This document shows, piece after piece, positions 1 to 11,543 of a stretch of DNA of 64,000 nucleotides. The first letter of the stretch is position 1. Every line of letters begins with the position of its first letter. The notes below the pieces were generated by a model. That model was not told the DNA's origin. It made no database searches and saw nothing but the letters and a program-made list of their open reading frames with translations. Location of the stretch: positions 1-64,000 of the forward strand of contig NZ_BAAATZ010000030.1 in NCBI RefSeq assembly GCF_039533685.1, given 5' to 3'. This DNA is from Actinocorallia aurantiaca (GTDB taxonomy: Bacteria > Actinomycetota > Actinomycetes > Streptosporangiales > Streptosporangiaceae). The position numbers were made by a program, and so were the translations under genes.

Positions 1-71
1 CTTTTGCGTTGGGGCGGGTGACCGACCGGGTGATCAGGGCTCTGCGGCGGCGGGCGGCGACTGAGCTGTGT

Positions 72-86
72 ATGCACCGTGTGCAT
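72..86. promoter_or_regulatory. dyad with LysR-type T-N11-A geometry upstream of the P450 operon
   Basis: ATGCAC-CGT-GTGCAT is a perfect inverted repeat with 6-bp arms and it contains a T-N11-A core, the usual layout of LysR-family binding sites. It lies about 85 bp before the P450 start. A LysR gene ends the same operon-like run (position 2684), so it is the natural candidate ligand-responsive regulator. Binding is inferred. The first 70 bases of the window hold no gene I can support. Confidence 0.4.
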
Positions 87-171
87 GTTGGGTCATGCAA
101 TACATGTGTTTGCTTGATGTGAGTGCAGTCACTTCAATGGGTTGACCGCATTACCGACCCGAGGTGAGCTG

Positions 172-1353
172 ATGACCGACTCTGTTCCCCCCGTCTCCGA
201 TGTCGACCTGTTCGACGACAAGGTGCTCGTCGACCCGTACCCCTCGTACACGGCGCTGCGCGACCTGGGGAGTGTCGTGCGCCTTCCGGCGAACGGCGTT
301 TACGCGTTGACGCGGTATGACGTCATCCGCAACGCGCTGGCCGACTGGGAGACGTTCTCCTCCGACGGGGCGATCGGGTTCAACCCGATGGTCAACGAGG
401 CGCTGGCCGGCACGTCCCTGGCCTCGGACCCGCCGGTCCACACGCGGCTGCGGGCGGCGCTGACGGCGAACCTGTCGCCGCGTGCGCTCCGCGGGCTCAA
501 GGGCGGCATCGACGCCAAGGCCGACGCCCTCGTGGAGGAGCTGGTCGGCAAGGGGGCGTTCGAGGCCATCGACGAGCTGGCCCGGGCGCTGCCGCTCGAG
601 GTCGTCGCGGACCTCATCGGGTTCACCGGCGACGTCCGCGACAACATGCTGCGCTGGGGCCAGGCCGCGATGCAGGTCATCGGGCCGATGAACCAGCGCA
701 CCGCGGAGAACTTCCCGATCGCCGGGGAGCTGTACGGCTGGTGCTCGACCGTGACGGCCGAGGACCTGGCGCCGGGTTCCGTCGGCCGGGGGATCTTCGA
801 GGCCGAGGCGCGCGGCGAGATCCCGGCCGGCTCGGCGGGCCACATCATCCACCAGTACCTCGGAGCCGGCGTCGACACCACGATCGCCGCCATCGGCAAC
901 GTCGTCGCCCTGTTCGCGGGGCATCCCGGCCAGCTCGCGCTGGTCCGGGAGAACCCGGCGCTGGCGCCGGCCGCGTTCAACGAGGTGCTCCGCTACTGGT
1001 CGCCGATCCACGTCTGGGGACGTCGCGCCACCCGGGACGTGGAGATCGACGGCGTCCTGGTCCCGCGGGGCGCGAAGGTCGCGATCCTGCTCGGCGCCGG
1101 CAACAGGGACCCCCGCCACTACGAGAGCCCCGACGAGTTCCTGGTCGAGCGCAACCCGGTCGACCACCTCTCCTTCGGGTACGGCCCGCACGGCTGCGCC
1201 GGACAGGGACTGGCCCGCCTCGAGGGGCACGCCGTCATCGGCGCGCTGGCCCGCCGCGTCGACCGCCTGGTCGCCGGCCCGGAGGTACGGGTTCCCGGCA
1301 ACATCACCCGCAGCATCGAAGAACTGCCCGTCCTGGAGGTGACGCCGACATGA
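172..1353 (+). CDS. cytochrome P450, CYP199-like
   Basis: A 393-residue class I bacterial P450, a soluble heme monooxygenase fed electrons by the ferredoxin and reductase encoded immediately downstream. Visible hallmarks are the I-helix motif AGVDTT, the ExxR motif EVLR and the heme loop FGYGPHGCAG with the cysteine thiolate. The start is the ATG preceded by GAGGTGAG at 161-168; an upstream in-frame TTG at 142 lacks a ribosome binding site. The sequence resembles CYP199A-type enzymes that O-demethylate para-substituted benzoates (for example the APGS..G..I and ANRDPR-like segments), so an aromatic acid is a reasonable substrate guess, but this is from memory of the family and is not proven here. 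The stop overlaps the ferredoxin start (ATGA), implying translational coupling. Confidence 0.93.
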   Translation: MTDSVPPVSDVDLFDDKVLVDPYPSYTALRDLGSVVRLPANGVYALTRYDVIRNALADWETFSSDGAIGFNPMVNEALAGTSLASDPPVHTRLRAALTANLSPRALRGLKGGIDAKADALVEELVGKGAFEAIDELARALPLEVVADLIGFTGDVRDNMLRWGQAAMQVIGPMNQRTAENFPIAGELYGWCSTVTAEDLAPGSVGRGIFEAEARGEIPAGSAGHIIHQYLGAGVDTTIAAIGNVVALFAGHPGQLALVRENPALAPAAFNEVLRYWSPIHVWGRRATRDVEIDGVLVPRGAKVAILLGAGNRDPRHYESPDEFLVERNPVDHLSFGYGPHGCAGQGLARLEGHAVIGALARRVDRLVAGPEVRVPGNITRSIEELPVLEVTPT

Positions 1354-1538
1354 AGATCATTTTGGACCGTCCGCGCTGTGAGGGGCACGGGTTGTGCGAG
1401 GAGGCCGCGCCCGGCCTGATGCACCTGGACGACGACGGCGAGCTGGTCCTCGACCGCGAGGAGATCGGCGACGCCGTCGCCGCTGCGGCCAACGCCGCCG
1501 TCCGGGTCTGCCCGGTCGCGGCCCTGCGCGTCGCATGA
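1350..1538 (+). CDS. 3Fe-4S ferredoxin of a P450 system
   Basis: A 62-residue ferredoxin that carries single electrons from the reductase to the P450. Cluster ligands are C10, C16 and C54 (C54 followed by Pro), in the pattern CxxHxxC...CP. The position that is Cys in 4Fe-4S proteins is His13, a variant well known among actinobacterial P450 ferredoxins and consistent with a 3Fe-4S cluster. It overlaps the P450 stop by ATGA and the reductase start by ATGA, so the three cistrons form a tight operon. It is nested in a GC-rich frame and easy to miss because of its size. Confidence 0.92.
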   Translation: MKIILDRPRCEGHGLCEEAAPGLMHLDDDGELVLDREEIGDAVAAAANAAVRVCPVAALRVA

Positions 1539-2671
1539 GCGCGCCGATCCAGCGGGTCGTCGTCGTCGGGAACGGCATCGCGGGCCTCACGGCGGCCGAC
1601 ACGCTCCGCGGCGCCGGCTTCGACGGCGAGCTCACCATCGTCGGCGACGAGACGCACGCGGCGTACAGCCGTCCGGCCCTGTCGAAGGCGCTGCTGCTCG
1701 ACGGCGACGACATGTCGTCCCACGAGCTCGCGCCGACCACCCACGGAGCCAGCGAACTCCTGGGCGTACGCGCGACCGGACTCGACGTCGACCGCCGGCT
1801 CGTCGAACTCGACGATGGCACGGAGCTCCCCTACGACCGCGTCGTCCTCGCCACCGGATCCCGTGCGCGGCGGTTGTCCGATGCTCCCGGGGAGTTCACC
1901 CTGCGCGGCCTCGACGAGGCGTTCGCCCTGCGTGAGCGGCTCGCCGGGCGGCCGTCGGTCGTCGTGGTCGGCGGGGGCGCGCTCGGCATGGAGATCGCGT
2001 CGGGCTGCCTGAACGCGGGCTGCAAGGTCACCCTCGTCTCCCGGGGCGTGCCGCTGATCCAGCAGCTGGGCCCGCACCTGTCCGGCGTCTTCGTCAAGGC
2101 GGCACTGGAGCGCGGGCTCACCATCGTCGAGACGGGATCCGCGCGGGTCGAGGAGCACGCGGGAGAAACCCGCGTCGTCCTGGACCGCGGCACCGTCGTC
2201 GAGGCCGAACTGGTGGTGTCCGCCGTCGGCGACGTCCCCAACACGGAGTGGCTCGCGGGCACGGGCCTGGCAGACCGGAGCGTCGTCCGGGTCGACTCGC
2301 GCGGACTGGCGCGCCCCGACATCGCGGCCGTCGGCGACCTGGCGGCGTTCCCGACGCCCTACGGCCTGCGCCGCGTCCCGCTGTGGAGCAGCGCGATCGA
2401 GCAGGCGAAGACGGCCGCGGCCGCCCTCGTCCGGGGGGAGGACACGCCACCGCTTCAGTTCCAGCCGTACTTCTGGACCGAGCAGTTCGGGCTCGGCCTC
2501 AAGGCCGTCGGCCATCTTCCGCTGGAAGGGGAGCCGGAGTACGTCGAGGGTGGATACGGTGGTCCGGCGCTGATGCGCTGGCCGCGCGGCGAAGGTTCCG
2601 GAACGGCCGTGGCGCTGAACTACCGGATCCCGATTCCGCGCCTGCGCCGCCTGAGCAGGGAAGCCGTGTAG
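1535..2671 (+). CDS. FAD/NAD(P)H-dependent ferredoxin reductase
   Basis: A 378-residue flavoprotein of the class I disulfide-reductase-like fold that oxidises NAD(P)H and reduces the adjacent ferredoxin. The N-terminal FAD motif GNGIAG (residues 11-16), a second Rossmann motif VVGGGALGMEIA near residue 145 for the pyridine nucleotide, and the C-terminal AVGDLA flavin-contact motif are all present. Length and order match rhodocoxin/putidaredoxin reductases. The start overlaps the ferredoxin stop (ATGA). With the two preceding genes it completes a self-sufficient three-protein monooxygenase. Confidence 0.92.
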   Translation: MSAPIQRVVVVGNGIAGLTAADTLRGAGFDGELTIVGDETHAAYSRPALSKALLLDGDDMSSHELAPTTHGASELLGVRATGLDVDRRLVELDDGTELPYDRVVLATGSRARRLSDAPGEFTLRGLDEAFALRERLAGRPSVVVVGGGALGMEIASGCLNAGCKVTLVSRGVPLIQQLGPHLSGVFVKAALERGLTIVETGSARVEEHAGETRVVLDRGTVVEAELVVSAVGDVPNTEWLAGTGLADRSVVRVDSRGLARPDIAAVGDLAAFPTPYGLRRVPLWSSAIEQAKTAAAALVRGEDTPPLQFQPYFWTEQFGLGLKAVGHLPLEGEPEYVEGGYGGPALMRWPRGEGSGTAVALNYRIPIPRLRRLSREAV

Positions 2672-2683
2672 GGTTCCGTCGCG

Positions 2684-3604
2684 ATGAGCGACGACGGAGA
2701 GGGTACGGCGGGTTCCAGGCTGGACCGGCTGGCCGCGGTCAACCTCAACCTGCTGGTGCCCCTCCTCGCGATCCTGGAGGAGCGCTCGGTGACGAAGGCG
2801 GCCGAGCGCGTCGGCCTGACGCAGTCGGCGATGAGCCACGCGCTGGGCCGCATGCGGCGTCTCCTGAACGACGACCTCCTCGTCCGGCAGGGGAACAGCA
2901 CCACGCTGACCCCGCGCGCGCTCGAGCTGATCGGGCCGTTGCGGGCGACGCTCCAGCAGGCCGCGGACGTGGTCGATTTCCCGGGCTTCGATCCGGAGAC
3001 GGATCGCCGTGTCATCACCGTCGCGATGACCACCAGCACGGCCTTCGTCCTCGCGGCGCGGCTGATGCGACTCCTCGCCGAACGAGCCCCGAACACGACC
3101 CTCCGCGTGCGCACCATCACCGTGCCGACCGACGACACCTTCACGGAGCACGGTGTCGACGTCGTGCTGATCTCCGAGGCGTTCACGTCGCCGTACCCGC
3201 GGGAGCGCCTGTACGACGACCGCATCGTGGTGGTGGCCGCCGCGGACACGCCACCGGAGGCGAGCCCGCTCGACCTGCTGGTCACGCAGCCGCACATCGT
3301 CGTCGACACCGAACGGCGGGTCTTCCCGTACTCGGTGCTCGACGAGAAGGAGGTCGCCTACCGCGTCGGCCTGCTGATCTCCGACTTCCTGCTCGTCCCC
3401 TACCTGGTCGGACGCGCCGGCGGCGTCGCCCTCCTCCGCCACCGGGTCGCCGCCGAGATGCGGACGCTCGTCGACCTGCGGATCGAGGAGTTCCCGTTCC
3501 CGCTCCCGGGGCTGGGCATCGACATGGTGTGGAACCCGCATCTGGGCGACCACTACTTCATCGCCTGGCTGCGCCAGCTCCTGTTCGACGCGGCGAGGCC
3601 CTGA
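2684..3604 (+). CDS. LysR family transcriptional regulator, NodD/NahR-like
   Basis: A 306-residue LysR regulator. The N-terminal winged helix-turn-helix covers about residues 17-76 (VNLNLL..., then RSVTKAAERVGLTQSAMSHAL), and the C-terminal two-lobed effector domain follows. The VNLNLLVPL opening resembles NodD/NahR-type members that sense aromatic or phenolic ligands. It lies 12 bp after the reductase gene on the same strand, so it is probably co-transcribed with, and may control, the P450 operon via the dyad at 72-86. Ligand unknown. Confidence 0.88.
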   Translation: MSDDGEGTAGSRLDRLAAVNLNLLVPLLAILEERSVTKAAERVGLTQSAMSHALGRMRRLLNDDLLVRQGNSTTLTPRALELIGPLRATLQQAADVVDFPGFDPETDRRVITVAMTTSTAFVLAARLMRLLAERAPNTTLRVRTITVPTDDTFTEHGVDVVLISEAFTSPYPRERLYDDRIVVVAAADTPPEASPLDLLVTQPHIVVDTERRVFPYSVLDEKEVAYRVGLLISDFLLVPYLVGRAGGVALLRHRVAAEMRTLVDLRIEEFPFPLPGLGIDMVWNPHLGDHYFIAWLRQLLFDAARP

Positions 3605-3699
3605 CGCGCCTCGGCGCGGGCTCGCGGGGCCGCGAGCGAGGCGCTGCCGTGCCGGCGGGGTCAGGCGTTCTGTCTCTGGCGCGGCATAAGATTTCGAAG

Positions 3700-4146
<447 letters not shown>

Positions 4147-4151
4147 CCGTC

Positions 4152-4562
4152 ATGGAAATCACCATTCACCAGACCTTCCTCCCGCACAACGACCCGGCCG
4201 CGTCCCTGGCCTTCTACCGCGACGCCCTCGGCTTCGAGGTCCGCAACGACGTCGGATACGGCGGTATGCGCTGGATCACGGTCGGCCCCGTCGGCCAGCC
4301 CGGCACGTCCATCGTTCTGACGCCGCCCGCCGCGGACCCCGGCGTCACCGAGGAGGAGCGCCGCGTCATCACCGAGATGATGGCCAAGGGCACTTACGCC
4401 AGCGTCAACCTCGCCACCACGGACCTCGACAGCGCCTTCGAGCGGTTGCAGGCCGGCGAAACCGAAGTGGTCCAGGAGCCGACCGAACAGCCGTACGGCA
4501 TCCGTGACTGCGCCTTCCGCGACCCCGCGGGCAACCTCATCCGCATCCAGGAACTGCGCTGA
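4152..4562 (+). CDS. VOC (glyoxalase/bleomycin resistance fold) protein
   Basis: A 136-residue vicinal-oxygen-chelate protein with paired beta-alpha-beta modules: the first opens with the NDPAASLAFYRDALGFEV segment, the second closes with RDCAFRDPAGNLIRIQE. The terminal Glu of that last motif is a usual metal ligand position. Such proteins are dioxygenases, isomerases or drug-binding proteins, and substrate cannot be assigned from sequence. It follows the AraC-like gene by 5 bp, so the two are probably one transcription unit. Confidence 0.88.
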   Translation: MEITIHQTFLPHNDPAASLAFYRDALGFEVRNDVGYGGMRWITVGPVGQPGTSIVLTPPAADPGVTEEERRVITEMMAKGTYASVNLATTDLDSAFERLQAGETEVVQEPTEQPYGIRDCAFRDPAGNLIRIQELR

Positions 4563-4656
4563 GCCTTCCGGAGCCCGCAGCCGCCCGTACGGCGCGGTGA
4601 AGGAACCCGCGTACGACGTCGGCGGAGACCGCCCCCACCTGACAGATGGAGACACC

Positions 4657-7047
<2,391 letters not shown>

Positions 7048-7059
7048 CCGAGCCTCCCG

Positions 7060-7099
7060 CGGGGCCTCGTGACAGGCATCACGGGCGGGCGAGGCCCCG
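7060..7099 (+). terminator. hairpin terminator candidate after the UvrA-like gene
   Basis: Arms CGGGGCCTCG (7060-7069) and CGAGGCCCCG (7090-7099) are a perfect 10-bp inverted repeat with a 20-nt loop, 13 bp after the stop. No U-tract follows, as is common for actinomycete intrinsic terminators. Confidence 0.6.
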
Positions 7100-7102
7100 G
7101 AG

Positions 7103-7306
7103 GGACGAACCGTGGTGGTGGTACTACACCTCAATTAATTGTCCAAATGCTGATCAGATCGGAAAAAGTTTCCCAGACGGACATCCGGATCCGGAGGAAG
7201 AACACCTCCCTTAAGCTGAGGACGGCTCAGGAAGGAGATGCCGCCAAGGGCTTCTTTCGGGGACTGAGCGGAGACGGAATTCAGTGATGACAGCAGCAGG
7301 CACCGT
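7103..7306 (+). promoter_or_regulatory. leader/promoter region of the multi-HAMP kinase gene
   Basis: About 200 bp without a gene and locally AT-rich around 7130-7175, so it should contain the kinase promoter. Two short hairpins are visible: GGAGG (7193-7197) with CCTCC (7205-7209), and CTGAG (7216-7220) with CTCAG (7226-7230). I see no match to a riboswitch class I know. A weak ribosome site (GCAGG, 7296-7300) precedes the ATG at 7307. Confidence 0.35.
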
Positions 7307-10300
7307 ATGAGCACCACCAGCGTGGCAGGAGTCGCGGAGACGGAGCTGCGGCAGCTGCTCGCGGGGCTGACGGCGGTGCGGGACGGGGACTTCGGCACCC
7401 AGCTTCCCGACGACGGCGACGGGCTGCTCGGAGAGATCGCGCTCGTCTTCAACGGGATGGTCGACCAGCTGTCGCTGTTCACCTCCGAGGTGACGCGGGT
7501 GGCGCGCGAGGTCGGCACCGAAGGGCGGCTCGGCGGGCAGGCCGAGGTTCCGGGGGTGTCCGGCACCTGGGCGGACCTCACCGACTCGGTCAACGCGATG
7601 GCGGGCAACCTCACCACGCAGGTGCGGTCCATCGCGCAGGTGACCACCGCGGTCGCCGAGGGCGACCTCACCCAGAAGATCACGGTCGACGCGCGGGGCG
7701 AGATCCTCGAGCTGAAGAACACCGTCAACACGATGGTGGACCAGCTGTCGTCGTTCGCCGACGAGGTGACGCGGGTGGCCCGCGAGGTGGGCAGCGAGGG
7801 CCGCCTGGGCGGTCAGGCGCAGGTGCCGGGTGTGGGCGGCACGTGGCGCGACCTGACCGATTCGGTGAACTTCATGGCAGGGAACCTCACCGACCAGGTC
7901 CGCAACATCGCTCAGGTGACCACCGCGGTGGCCAAGGGCGACCTGACCCAGAAGATCAACGTCGACGCCAAGGGCGAGATCCTCGAGCTGAAGAACACCG
8001 TCAACACGATGGTCGACCAGCTCTCCGCGTTCGCCGACGAGGTGACGCGGGTGGCCCGCGAGGTGGGCAGCGAGGGGCGGCTCGGCGGCCAGGCCGACGT
8101 CAAGGACGTCTCGGGCACCTGGAAGGCGCTGACGGAGTCCGTCAACGTCATGGCCGACAACCTCACCGACCAGGTGCGGTCCATCGCCCAGGTGACCACC
8201 GCGGTCGCCAGGGGCGACCTCACCCAGAAGATCACGGTCGACGCGCGGGGCGAGATCCTCGAGCTGAAGGAGACCATCAACACGATGGTCGACCAGCTGG
8301 GCGCGTTCGCCGACGAGGTGACGCGGGTGGCGCGCGAGGTGGGCACCGAGGGCAACCTCGGCGGCCAGGCCAGGGTCCGGGGCGTCTCGGGCACCTGGAA
8401 GGACCTCACCGACAACGTCAACGTCATGGCCTCGAACCTGACCGGCCAGGTGCGCTCCATCGCGCAGGTCGCGACGGCCGTCGCCAAGGGCGACCTGTCG
8501 CAGAAGATCACCATCGAGGCGGAGGGCGAGGTCGCCGCGCTCGCCGGCGCCATCAACACGATGGTCGACACCCTCTCGGTCTTCGCCGACGAGGTGACGC
8601 GGGTGGCGCGCGAGGTGGGCACCGAGGGCAACCTCGGCGGCCAGGCCAGGGTGCCGAACGTCGCGGGGACCTGGAAGGACCTCACCGACAACGTCAACTC
8701 GATGGCGAACAACCTGACCAACCAGGTCCGCAACATCGCCCAGGTGACCACCGCGGTCGCCCAGGGCGACCTCACCCGCAAGATCGACGTCGACGCGCGG
8801 GGCGAGATCCTCGAGCTGAAGACGACCATCAACACGATGGTCGACCAGCTCTCCTCCTTCGCCGCGGAGGTCACCCGCGTGGCCCGCGAGGTGGGCTCGG
8901 AGGGCCGCCTCGGCGGTCAGGCCGAGGTCGAGGGCGTGTCCGGCACCTGGAAGCGGCTGACGGAGAACGTCAACGAGCTCGCCGGGAACCTCACCCGCCA
9001 GGTCCGCGCGATCGCCGAGGTCACCAGCGCCGTGACCCAGGGCGACCTCACCCGCTCCATCACCGTGGAGGCGTCGGGCGAGGTCTCGGAGCTGAAGGAC
9101 AACATCAACTCGATGGTCCGCTCCCTGCGCGAGACGACCCGCGCCAACCGGGAGCAGGACTGGCTCAAGACCAACCTCGCCGCGGTCTCCGGGCTGATGC
9201 AGGGCCGCCGCGACCTCCCCGTCGTCGCGGACCTGATCATGGACGAGCTGGTGCCGCTCGTCTCCGCCCAGTACGGCGCGTTCTACCTCGCCGAGGAGAC
9301 GGCGGACGAGCCCGAGCTGCGCCTCATCGCCTCCTACGGGCTGGCCGGCGAGCCGGGCGCGCCCAGGACGCTGAGGTTCGGCCAGTCCCTGGTGGGCCAG
9401 GCCGCGCGCGGACGCCGCATCATCGCCGTGGACGACGTGCCCTCCGGGTACCTGATCTCCTCGGCGCTCGGCGGCGCAGCCCCGGTCAACCTGATCGTGC
9501 TGCCGATCACCGTCGAGGACCAGGTCCTCGGCGTCATCGAGCTGGCCTCGCTGCACCGGTTCACCGACGTGCAGCGCACCTTCCTCGAGCAGCTGACGGG
9601 CGCGATCGGCTTCAACGTCAACACCATCGTCGCCAACGCCCGCACCGACGAGCTGCTCGGGGAGTCCCAGCGGCTCACCGCCGAGCTCCAGGCCCGCTCG
9701 CACGAGCTGCAGATCCGCCAGGAGGAGCTGCAGCGCTCGAACGCGGAGCTGGAGGAGAAGGCGGCGCTGCTGGCCAGCCAGAACCGCGACATCGAGACCA
9801 AGAACCTGGAGATCGAGCAGGCCCGGCAGGAGCTGGAGGCCCGCGCCCAGCAGCTGGCGCTGGCCTCGAAGTACAAGTCGGAGTTCCTGGCGAACATGAG
9901 CCACGAGCTGCGCACCCCGCTCAACAGCCTGCTCATCCTGGCCCAGCTGCTCGCCCAGAACCCGACCCGCAACCTCACCCCCAAGCAGGTGGAGTACGCG
10001 GGCGTCATCCACTCGGCCGGCTCGGACCTGCTCCAGCTGATCAACGACATCCTCGACCTGTCGAAGGTCGAGGCGGGCAAGATGGACGTCAACATCGAGC
10101 GGGTCTCGCTGGGCCGGGTCGCCGACTACGTCGAGGCCACGTTCCGCCCGCTGGTGGTGCAGAAGAACCTCGACTTCGGGGTCACCAGCGCCCCGGGCGT
10201 GCCGGAGGAGATCGTCACCGACGACGCCCGCCTGCGCCAGGTGCTGGGCAACCTGCTGTCGAACGCGGTGAAGTTCACCGAGTCGGGCAGCGTGGAGCTG

Positions 10301-11539
10301 CGGATCGAGCCGGCGGCGGACAAGGAGCTGCCCCCGGACATGGAGCGGGGCGTCCCCGTCGTCGCCTTCCGCGTCACCGACACCGGCATCGGCATCCCCG
10401 AGCACCAGCTGGAGTCGATCTTCGGCGCGTTCCAGCAGGCGGACGGCACGACCAGCCGCAAGTACGGCGGCACCGGCCTCGGCCTGTCGATCAGCAGGGA
10501 GATCGCCTACCTGCTGCGCGGCGCGATCACCGCGCAGAGCGTTCCCGGCAAGGGCAGCACGTTCACGCTGTACCTGCCGGTCGCCGCGGTCGGCCTCGAG
10601 TCGGCGCCCGCGGTGCAGGAGACGCGGAGGCCGGCGGTGCTGAGCCTGTCGGCCGCGGCCCCGTCCGACGACCAGGGGCCCGACGGGCTCGACCAGCCGG
10701 TCCGCCGACTGCTGGTGGTGGAGGAGCAGCCGCGCGGCCTGCTGACCCTCGTCGCGGAGAGCGCGGTCGCCGAGCTGGCGGGCCGCGACCTGGGCGGGGT
10801 CCGGGTCCTCACGGCGGTCAGCGGAGCCCAGGCGGCGTCGCTGCTGGCGGCCGAGCCCTGCCACTGCGTGGTGCTCGGGCTGGACATGCCCGGCGGGGAG
10901 GCGCTGCGCCTGCTGGAGGCGTTCGACGGCGACAGCGCGCTGGCGGGGGTCCCGGTGCTGGTGCACAACAACCGCCGGCTCGACCCGGAGAGCGAACGGG
11001 CCCTGCGGGAGCACGCGCGCAGCCGTCCGCTGGAGGTGCTGCCGAGCCTGGACGAGCTGCGCGAGCGCGTCGCGCTGCACCTCACCGCCGCGGTCCCCGG
11101 CGACGTCCTGCCGCTGCTGTCCGCCGAGCACGAGCAGCCCACGCTGCCGGCCGACGACGGAAGCCTGGCCGGGCGGACGATCCTGGTCGTCGACGACGAC
11201 GCCCGCAACGTCTTCGCGCTGACCGGGATGCTGGAGCTGCACGGCATCCGGGTCCTGCACGCCGACAACGGCCGTTCGGGCATCGAGACCCTCCAGGCGC
11301 ACGACGAGATCGACCTCGTGCTGATGGACGTGATGATGCCGGAGATGGACGGGTACGCGGCGACGACCGCGATCCGGAACATGCCGCGCCACGCCGAACT
11401 CCCGATCATCGCCGTCACCGCGAAGGCGATGCAGGGCGACCGGGAGAAGAGCCTCGCGGCGGGGGCCAGCGACTACGTGACCAAGCCGGTGGACGCCGAC
11501 GTCCTCATCTCCTCCATCCAGCGCCTCCTGGACCGGTGA
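7307..11539 (+). CDS. soluble hybrid histidine kinase with six HAMP repeats (OsaA-like)
   Basis: A 1410-residue sensor kinase with no transmembrane segment or signal peptide. Order: a divergent HAMP-like start (residues 1-64); six 92-residue HAMP-type units (65-616); a GAF domain (about 633-780); a long coiled coil rich in Glu/Gln (785-860); HisKA with phospho-acceptor His866 in SHELRTP; a HATPase domain with N box LGNLLSNAVKF and G boxes GIGIP and GGTGLGLSI; a degenerate receiver-like segment (about 1130-1270); and a canonical C-terminal receiver with VVDDD and phospho-Asp1341 in LMDVMMPEMDG. Poly-HAMP soluble kinases of this plan include fungal Nik1-type osmosensors and Streptomyces OsaA, so osmotic or envelope stress sensing is plausible. 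The PP2C phosphatase gene begins 4 bp after its stop. Confidence 0.93.
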   Translation: MSTTSVAGVAETELRQLLAGLTAVRDGDFGTQLPDDGDGLLGEIALVFNGMVDQLSLFTSEVTRVAREVGTEGRLGGQAEVPGVSGTWADLTDSVNAMAGNLTTQVRSIAQVTTAVAEGDLTQKITVDARGEILELKNTVNTMVDQLSSFADEVTRVAREVGSEGRLGGQAQVPGVGGTWRDLTDSVNFMAGNLTDQVRNIAQVTTAVAKGDLTQKINVDAKGEILELKNTVNTMVDQLSAFADEVTRVAREVGSEGRLGGQADVKDVSGTWKALTESVNVMADNLTDQVRSIAQVTTAVARGDLTQKITVDARGEILELKETINTMVDQLGAFADEVTRVAREVGTEGNLGGQARVRGVSGTWKDLTDNVNVMASNLTGQVRSIAQVATAVAKGDLSQKITIEAEGEVAALAGAINTMVDTLSVFADEVTRVAREVGTEGNLGGQARVPNVAGTWKDLTDNVNSMANNLTNQVRNIAQVTTAVAQGDLTRKIDVDARGEILELKTTINTMVDQLSSFAAEVTRVAREVGSEGRLGGQAEVEGVSGTWKRLTENVNELAGNLTRQVRAIAEVTSAVTQGDLTRSITVEASGEVSELKDNINSMVRSLRETTRANREQDWLKTNLAAVSGLMQGRRDLPVVADLIMDELVPLVSAQYGAFYLAEETADEPELRLIASYGLAGEPGAPRTLRFGQSLVGQAARGRRIIAVDDVPSGYLISSALGGAAPVNLIVLPITVEDQVLGVIELASLHRFTDVQRTFLEQLTGAIGFNVNTIVANARTDELLGESQRLTAELQARSHELQIRQEELQRSNAELEEKAALLASQNRDIETKNLEIEQARQELEARAQQLALASKYKSEFLANMSHELRTPLNSLLILAQLLAQNPTRNLTPKQVEYAGVIHSAGSDLLQLINDILDLSKVEAGKMDVNIERVSLGRVADYVEATFRPLVVQKNLDFGVTSAPGVPEEIVTDDARLRQVLGNLLSNAVKFTESGSVELRIEPAADKELPPDMERGVPVVAFRVTDTGIGIPEHQLESIFGAFQQADGTTSRKYGGTGLGLSISREIAYLLRGAITAQSVPGKGSTFTLYLPVAAVGLESAPAVQETRRPAVLSLSAAAPSDDQGPDGLDQPVRRLLVVEEQPRGLLTLVAESAVAELAGRDLGGVRVLTAVSGAQAASLLAAEPCHCVVLGLDMPGGEALRLLEAFDGDSALAGVPVLVHNNRRLDPESERALREHARSRPLEVLPSLDELRERVALHLTAAVPGDVLPLLSAEHEQPTLPADDGSLAGRTILVVDDDARNVFALTGMLELHGIRVLHADNGRSGIETLQAHDEIDLVLMDVMMPEMDGYAATTAIRNMPRHAELPIIAVTAKAMQGDREKSLAAGASDYVTKPVDADVLISSIQRLLDR
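7499..9154 (+). repeat. six tandem 276-bp in-frame repeats encoding HAMP units
   Basis: Six consecutive units of exactly 92 codons start at 7499, 7775, 8051, 8327, 8603 and 8879. Each begins VAREVG(T/S)EG and contains a GTW..LT..VN and a GDL(T/S) block; the first five end with the segment DEVTR or AEVTR, while the sixth diverges into the following helix. Units 1-3 are closest to each other. The pattern indicates internal duplication kept in frame, and nucleotide identity is high enough that unequal recombination could change copy number. Confidence 0.95.
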
Positions 11540-11543
11540 GCCG

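Noticed and set aside
7069..7287. 72-codon plus-strand frame before the kinase
   Set aside because: Starts inside a terminator hairpin, atypical composition for this genome and no ribosome binding site.
7103..7306. Possible riboswitch upstream of the multi-HAMP kinase
   Set aside because: Only two short hairpins; no conserved core of ydaO/c-di-AMP, cobalamin or other classes I know.
7499..9154. Regular direct repeats that could be mistaken for a CRISPR or satellite
   Set aside because: The period is exactly 276 bp, in frame, and encodes HAMP units; there are no short repeats with unique spacers.
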